From assembly GCF_009389715.1 (NCBI RefSeq), contig NC_052399.1, positions 3,116,938 through 3,180,937 on the forward strand: a stretch of DNA of 64,000 bases. The letters are read 5' to 3'. This document shows, in pieces, positions 59,701 to 64,000 of this stretch. The position numbers and the translations under genes are program-made. The notes under the pieces were generated by a model, which had not been told where the DNA came from, made no database searches, and saw only the letters and a program-made list of their open reading frames with translations. Numbering within the stretch: position 1 is the first letter of the stretch; every line of letters begins with the position of its first letter. The stretch is from Phoenix dactylifera (lineage: Eukaryota > Streptophyta > Magnoliopsida > Arecales > Arecaceae).

Positions 59701-62193
59701 GTCCACCTCCTCGGCCGCAGCACGTTGCCGTTCCGGGGCGGAGCCCCTTTTCTTCTGCTTTACAGGCCTGCTGGTTGGCCTCACCTGGAGTCGGTGAACC
59801 ATGACCTCAGGGTCAATTCCCGGCACGTCCGCAGGCGACCAGGCGAAGACGTCAGCATTGTCCCGCAGGAAGCTGACGAGGCGATCCCTCTCGCGGGCGC
59901 CGAGGCCGGAGCCGACCTGCACGGTTAGCTCGGAAAAATTTTCTTTTAGTGGAACTTGAACAAGAAGCTCACCGGGCTCTACTTGCTTCTTCCAGAGGGT
60001 GTCCCTCGCATCGAGGGTTTCTATGGGCAATGAAGGGCCCGTTGGCTGAATTGTCGCCTCGGTCGGTTGCTTTACTCCGTGGGCCGCCGTGTAGCATTGC
60101 TTGGCGACCAGCTGGTCTCCTCGAACCTCGCCTACTCCTTGGCCGGTGGGGAACCGCATGAGCAGATGGTGGGTTGAAACTACGGCTCGAAGGGCATTCA
60201 GCCCTGGCCGCCCAAGGATGGCGTTGTAGACCGAGGGCAGCCGGACCACCAGGAAGTCCGTCCTCACAGTGCTCTCCCGGGGGGCGAGGCCAACTGTGAC
60301 AAGGAAGCTGGTCTCATCTTCGACCGGGACCGAATCTCCGGTGAACCCGACTAGCGGGGCGTTGATCCTCCGGAGATGTCCTTCTGTCAACCCCATTTTT
60401 TGGTAGGCATGATAATACAAAATGTTGGCTGAGCTTCCATTGTCAACTAGGACACGCTTTACATCAAACTTATTTACAATCATTGAGATGACCACAGCGT
60501 CATCGTGAGGGGTCTCGACCCCTTCTAAGTCCTCGTCCGAGAACGAGATGACTTCATCAGTGCGTGGGCGTTTCGGGGGTGCTCCCGGGGCGGCTGCTCC
60601 TGCTGAGGCCCTTCCAATCATGTTGATGGTGCCGGCAATGGGCCTGTTGTCGTCTGGATTTTCGGTTGGTACGACATCCTCCGCCGGCCTCCTTTCCTTG
60701 CGCCGGTTTCTCACGAACCGGTTGAGTACTCCTCGACGGATGAGTGCTTCTATCTCGTCCCGGAGCTGGAAGCAGTCCTCCGTGTCGTGCCCACGGTCTC
60801 GGTGGAAGTGACAGTACTTCCTGGGATTACGGGGAAATCCCGTGTCTCGCATAGGCGGCGGGGGTCGGAAGAAGTCCCGACCCTCGATTTCCATCAGGAT
60901 CTCGGCCCGGGGGGCGTTGACGGGTGTATAGTTCTCGTACCTCCCCGGGTACGTCCGAGGCCGTGGTGGGGACCTCGATCGAGGAGGGGTCCTCTGCTGA
61001 GGTCGCCCCTGCTGACGGGGCGGGCTCCTCAGTCTGGGGAGATTCTTCTTTCGACGGGGGGATCGGCTCCTTTGTCGGTTGCGCTCCTCGCGGCGCTTCT
61101 TCTGCTTCTTAGAGGCGGGCTCAATTGCTCCCCGCCTAGAGGCGACTGCCTCCTCGGCCTTGGCATACTTCCGGGCCCGGGCCAACATTTCGGTGAAGTC
61201 GGCCGGGAAGCTCTTCTCGATGGAGAAGAGGAATCGGTAGGAGCGAACCCCAGTCTTCAGAGCCGACATGGCTATTGACTGGTCTAGCTCGCGAACCTCC
61301 CATGTGGCGGCGGTGAAGCGGTCCAGGTATTCCTTGAGGGACTCCCCCTCTTTCTGTTTGATGTCGAGGAGGGAGTCTGACGTCCGTCGCTGGCGCCGGC
61401 TGGCAGCAAAGTTGGTGGCGAACTGCCTGCCGAGTTGCTCAAAAGAGGACACCGTGTTCGGCTTCAGTCCAGAAAACCAAAGCCGAGCGGTCCCTCGGAG
61501 GGTTGCTGGGAAGGCCTTGCAAAGTATGGCCTCCGAGGACCCTTGTAGGGCCATGAGGGCCCGATAGCTCTCCAAGTGGTCGAGAGGGTCGGTGATTCCG
61601 CTGTAGGGCTCCACCTGAGGCATTTTGAACCTTGCGGGAACCGGCTCATCCTCGATCCGGCAGGAGAAGGGGGACTTGGTAGTGAACTCAAAGTCTCCCT
61701 CCTGCCTCGCCTTCTTACTGTGGAGCGCTGCAATTTGGCGCTCCAAGTGCTCAACCTTTCTGTCGAGCTCCCTCACTCGCAGGATTGTCGCCGCGGTTTG
61801 CGCCGGCTCACGGCGGTCCGGGGCTGACTCAGCCTCAGAAGGCTGGAGTCTTCTGTTGAGATCCTCCCCCGGTAGCTCTCTCTGGGGGGAAGTCCGTTCT
61901 TCGTTATTGGCTCTGGAGGAGCCATGTAGATTCTGGCCGGGGAGGACCGGGCCGTTGGGAAGAAATTCCGGCGGGACCTGGGCCCGCGGGGGAAGCGTTG
62001 GTAAAGCTTCCTTGCGTCGCAGGCCCTGAACGGCGGCAGCCAGGGCCTGGATTTGCTGTACTAGGGCATTGAACTGTTCCGGCTGGACCTGAGGAACTGG
62101 GTCAGCCGGAGTTGGAGAATTCTGGACGGAGCGTCCAGGACTTTGCGGGGGACGCCGGGAGACGTTGGAGGCTCCCTTACTTCTCAACTTCAT
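56746..62193 (-). CDS. Gag-Pol polyprotein of Tat-lineage retrotransposon, intact
   Basis: An 1815-codon frame starts at MKLRSKG only 34 bp after the 5' LTR. In order: Gag core at about 180-350 (GTARLWFSGL); a basic Arg/Ser/Pro stretch at 360-415; a zinc-knuckle-like C-x2-H...C cluster at 461-474; protease with VDNGSSANIL (Asp584; DNG rather than DTG is usual in this lineage). Reverse transcriptase follows at about 830-1010 with YVDD at 963-966. Then come RNase H at about 1105-1230, a second archaeal-type RNase H at about 1246-1370 (SDGSS), and integrase with a zinc finger H1469, H1476, C1507, C1510 and the triad D1539, D1599, E1635 (35 residues between the last two, as expected). It ends NLRMYHQ. 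No stops or frameshifts, so the element may be able to transpose if expressed. Confidence 0.95.
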   Translation of the reverse strand: MKLRSKGASNVSRRPPQSPGRSVQNSPTPADPVPQVQPEQFNALVQQIQALAAAVQGLRRKEALPTLPPRAQVPPEFLPNGPVLPGQNLHGSSRANNEERTSPQRELPGEDLNRRLQPSEAESAPDRREPAQTAATILRVRELDRKVEHLERQIAALHSKKARQEGDFEFTTKSPFSCRIEDEPVPARFKMPQVEPYSGITDPLDHLESYRALMALQGSSEAILCKAFPATLRGTARLWFSGLKPNTVSSFEQLGRQFATNFAASRRQRRTSDSLLDIKQKEGESLKEYLDRFTAATWEVRELDQSIAMSALKTGVRSYRFLFSIEKSFPADFTEMLARARKYAKAEEAVASRRGAIEPASKKQKKRREERNRQRSRSPRRKKNLPRLRSPPRQQGRPQQRTPPRSRSPPRPRTYPGRYENYTPVNAPRAEILMEIEGRDFFRPPPPMRDTGFPRNPRKYCHFHRDRGHDTEDCFQLRDEIEALIRRGVLNRFVRNRRKERRPAEDVVPTENPDDNRPIAGTINMIGRASAGAAAPGAPPKRPRTDEVISFSDEDLEGVETPHDDAVVISMIVNKFDVKRVLVDNGSSANILYYHAYQKMGLTEGHLRRINAPLVGFTGDSVPVEDETSFLVTVGLAPRESTVRTDFLVVRLPSVYNAILGRPGLNALRAVVSTHHLLMRFPTGQGVGEVRGDQLVAKQCYTAAHGVKQPTEATIQPTGPSLPIETLDARDTLWKKQVEPGELLVQVPLKENFSELTVQVGSGLGARERDRLVSFLRDNADVFAWSPADVPGIDPEVMVHRLQVRPTSRPVKQKKRGSAPERQRAAAEEVDKLLGAGFIREVSYPDWLANVVLVKKANGKWRMCVDYTDLNKACPKDSFPLPSIDQLVDSTSGHQLLTFMDAFSGYNQIRMAPEDEEKTAFITDKGTYCYKVMPFGLKNAGATYQRLVSQIFKDQIGRNMEVYVDDMLVKSRAAEHHIADLDETFAKLRRYKMKLNPAKCAFGVTSGKFLGFIVTQRGIEANPEKIRALQEMSPPKTVKEVQRLAGRVAALGRFVSRSAERCLPFFKSLKRPKDFRWSEECQRAFEELRSLLASPPLLTKPQKGEVLYLYLAVSPAAVSSVLVREEDKLQKPVYYTSRVLRDAETRYSKLEKTIFALIISARRLRPYFQAHTIAILTDQPMKQILQRSDRAGRIAKWAVELGEFDLEYRPRPAIKAQILADFIVECTLPDDPELPPVSAEEAPRQPWVLHSDGSSTSGGSGAGLILTSPDGVVAEQALRLEFPASNNEAEYEALIAGLKLAKELKVEDLTAFSDSQLVVNQIQGDFEAKEPSMQKYLQKVRELTSALNSFNIQYIPRAENFRADQLSKLATSRMSELPKGTTLEYLQIPSTEEPEPTMCIDSEPSWIDGLVRYLQDGTLPHDETEARRIKRQAPRYVLYENRLYRRSFTSPLLRCLRPSEADYALQEVHEGICGNHMGSQALAHKILRQGYYWPTLQKDATDFVRKCDRCQRNANIQRRPSALLTSIIAPWPFAQWGIDILGPFPQASGQRKFLVVSIDYFTKWVEAEPVARITEQKMRDFVWKSIICRFGLPRILISDNGRQFDNVHFREFCSELGIDHRFTSVAHPQTNGKTEVTNRTILQGLKARLDRSKGQWVEDLYNVLWAYRTTFRLPTGETPFNLAYGTEAVIPLEIGLPSPRVEHYDPDTNSSQLRSNLDLVEETREVARVCMARYQQRTAQYYNSRVKPKLFKVGNLVLRRAEASQPTEQGKLAPNWEGPYQIARVQRPGAYKLKSLEGTPIPRSRNSENLRMYHQ

Positions 62194-62210
62194 GATTGCT
62201 ACTCGGGCCC

Positions 62211-62226
62211 TTCCTCTAGCGCCAAC
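62211..62226 (-). other. Primer binding site of the Tat element
   Basis: In minus reading, GTTGGCGCTAGAGGAA directly follows the CAACA end of the 5' LTR, where a tRNA 3' end primes minus-strand synthesis. The TTGGCGC core suggests a tRNA ending in GCGCCA plus CCA-type bases, but I could not assign the tRNA. Confidence 0.65.
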
Positions 62227-63179
62227 TGTTGCTGGAAATTGGACCCGGGGGCAATCTTTGGTCGAGGGAGAGGGAGCTGCGGGTCACCACGGTGGGGCGG
62301 CGACCAGTCGGCGGGCGGCGTCCTCCATCTGGGGTGGCTGGAGAGAGGGAGCAGGAGGTCCTCACAGCGGGGCAGCGATCCGTCAGCGGGCGGCGTCCTC
62401 CATCTGGGTGCCTGCAGACAAACCGGTGGCCGGGTTTTCCGGCGCCGGCCCTCCGACGCTCAAGTCAGGGAGGGGGCAGATAGTGTAAGGAGGAGATGAA
62501 CAGTGCTTGTAAGGCGCGGAATTTCCCAACCCCCTCCTGAGAAGCTAAGGCTCCCTTTTATAGGTGGGGGTCGGTTTACCTGTGATGTAACAGGGCGAGG
62601 CCATAGTACGGCTCGGCATGTGGCTCAGGTCGGCGCACGGTCAGGCGAATCATTGTGCTGATGTCGGCGGTGAGAGCGTCGTACGACCCGAACCAGTACG
62701 CTACCAGGCGAATCATTGCATTGGTGTCGGAGGTATGGCCGAGATCAGAGACTTATCATGGTTGACCAGACTCTGCTGGGCTAACTTGCCGTGGAGAGCC
62801 GAGGATCCGTAGATGTCAGGAGCCATGCGCATTAATTGTGGAGTAAGCCAGAGATCCGCATTAATGGTGGAGTAAGCCGGAGATCCACATTAATTGTGGA
62901 GTGAACCGGAGGGTTACAACGGCCATGCGCAATAAATGCTGAAGCAGTGGCAGGGTATGGTCCTCAGTTGGACCTCGGAGGAGTACGGCCGTAGTAGGTG
63001 GCTGACAAGGGTAGACCTTGAGCGTCAGGATTTTCCTAGGTCGGAGGTCTCGAGGTCGGATGTCTTGAGGTCGGGCGTTCCGAGGTCGGACGCCGACTTC
63101 GGCTGTTCAGGGTCGGCGATTGTGCGGCTTCTTGGGGGCATTTGTGTCACTTGGGGGGAAAAATCTTATTCCCCCAACA
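62227..63179 (-). repeat. Long terminal repeat (5' LTR, promoter copy)
   Basis: This 953-bp LTR drives the element. TATAAAA lies on the minus strand at 62556-62562. It differs from the other LTR by 13 base changes and two one-base indels by hand alignment. Confidence 0.95.
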
Positions 63180-63184
63180 GATAG
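63180..63184. other. Target site duplication, right (GATAG)
   Basis: Identical to the left flank at 49834-49838. Confidence 0.95.
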
Positions 63185-63840
63185 TTAATGCACAATAAAG
63201 ATGTGATCATGATCCAGCTCATTTGCGACCTATTATGGCTAGCTGCTTGTTATCACATGATTGTTGAATGGTTAAGCATGTCTCAGCAATCTCAATAATG
63301 GACATCGGCCAAGATGGTTAATCTTATCAAGTCCATTTACCATCAGCTGCTTCCATAAACTCTCTAGTGCAGCCTCCAAGCTTAGAGCTTCGACATCAAT
63401 TTTGATTTTTCACCTCGGTTGTTGATTGACCTCAAATCCATAGTTTGATTTCTAGTGCCAACGGAATGCAATATATCACCATTGAGTTTTTCAATCTAAA
63501 AGAGACCAATCATTTTGAGTTGCAGGTGACATTTAGTAGGCCGATAGCTTCATCTTAAAGTAGGCACATGTATCATTTGGGTTACATGATGAAAAGTAGC
63601 GGGTGAGGTTGTGGGAGTAGGTTCAGTTGCGTTACAGCTGGCATACGCGTGTTTGGGCTAAGGTGGACGGGCCGCTCCGGCGCAGTGATTGAAGGTGGGA
63701 TCTATCCAAGAGTTTAATGTTTTTTCTTTCTTTTTTTTTTTTTCTTTTTTGTTGAATAGGCTGCTCATACTTCTTTAACAGCACAACCAGCTACATCAGA
63801 AGCAAAAAGACTATGCAAAGTAGAAAGAAATGAAGACTGC
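63185..63840. other. Flanking DNA, no gene seen
   Basis: Host DNA interrupted by the Tat insertion. It holds a T-rich tract at 63720-63750 and no supported gene. Confidence 0.5.
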
Positions 63841-63960
63841 TGAGTCTAGATAAATTCTTCCGAAGGTGAGCAGCAAACGAGGCGATCCAATTAGCAGCTT
63901 GGCTCGTCTCTCGAAGGACATGCCCAATTTGGATAGCCCGACACTTCCACCTCCTCCTGA
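63840..63960 (-). pseudogene. LINE RNase H C-terminal fragment, second copy
   Basis: The minus strand reads CRAIQIGHVLRETSQAANWI and continues with ASFAAHLRKNL, aligning residue for residue with the fragment at 34529-34612. The pattern H-V-x-R-x-T-x-x-A-A-x-W fits the end of a LINE RNase H. Upstream coding sequence would lie beyond the right edge of the window. Confidence 0.5.
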
Positions 63961-64000
63961 AAATGCACGATCAACGAGGCTGAGTCTATAGTAGTTTATT

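Larger units (their letters stand above)
49839..63179 (-). mobile_element. Full-length Ty3/gypsy Tat-lineage retrotransposon with antisense ORF
   Basis: The element is 13,341 bp with LTRs of 955 and 953 bp, TG...CA termini and a perfect GATAG target duplication. In element (minus) order it has LTR, primer binding site, gag-pol as one intact frame, a 279-bp-period tandem array, an oppositely oriented spliced gene, a polypurine tract and LTR. The second, archaeal-type RNase H after the first, the DNGS protease and the antisense ORF between pol and the 3' LTR are characters of the Tat lineage (Retand/Grande/Ogre group). LTR divergence of about 1.4% implies recent insertion. It appears structurally autonomous. 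Confidence 0.93.

Noticed and set aside
57380-62029. Many plus-strand frames of 60-184 codons opposite gag-pol
   Set aside because: They are shadows of the intact gag-pol frame on the minus strand. The genuine antisense gene lies outside gag-pol, at 51695-53819.
1-64000. tRNA, rRNA and CRISPR features
   Set aside because: None were recognised. The only tRNA-related sequences are retrotransposon primer binding sites, and the tandem repeats lack CRISPR structure.

Overview
This is nuclear DNA of a flowering plant. Two host genes with plant-specific domain sets and many introns, dense transposons (Ty3/gypsy, CACTA, MITE-like and LINE remnants) and long repeat-filled introns all point that way. 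The ERF codon use (very GC-rich) and the type of Tat retrotransposon suggest a monocot, possibly a palm, but the species cannot be fixed from the sequence alone. No tRNA, rRNA or CRISPR array was found.

Layout. 1-3600: minus-strand remnant or 5' end of an RTEL1-type helicase gene, whose first exon (3350-3450) has a one-base deletion. 5372-13920 (+): a complete four-exon gene for MFP1, a thylakoid-associated coiled-coil protein (771 aa predicted), with a possible 126-bp cassette exon and a threefold 60-bp repeat in exon 2. 14000-21150: non-coding DNA holding an old, diverged segmental duplication (about 15.75-17.09 kb against 19.93-21.15 kb), a GTACC-rich repeat and a MITE. 21640-27244 (-): a complete 13-exon group 3 sulfate transporter gene (637 aa), with a long inverted repeat just upstream. 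28206-30159: a non-autonomous CACTA transposon carrying a 3'-truncated ERF transcription factor gene. 30160-49830: mostly non-coding, with LINE, MITE and LTR relics, a decayed Ty3/gypsy gag-protease fragment (42.1-44.3 kb), local tandem duplications, and poorly supported traces of a plus-strand gene (39.7-40.1 kb leader, 47.8-48.2 kb exon relics).

49839-63179: a full-length 13.3-kb Ty3/gypsy element of the Tat lineage, inserted in minus orientation with a perfect 5-bp target duplication (GATAG). Its LTRs are about 98.5% identical and its gag-pol is one uninterrupted 1815-codon frame with all catalytic residues seen. On the opposite strand, between pol and the 3' LTR, it carries an additional antisense gene with its own TATA box and two introns (651 aa predicted), followed by a 279-bp-period tandem array. 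63185-64000 is flanking DNA with a second LINE remnant.

The host genes do not form a functional cluster. The most interesting items are the antisense spliced gene and tandem array of the Tat element, the gene-capturing CACTA element, and the unusual exon features of MFP1.
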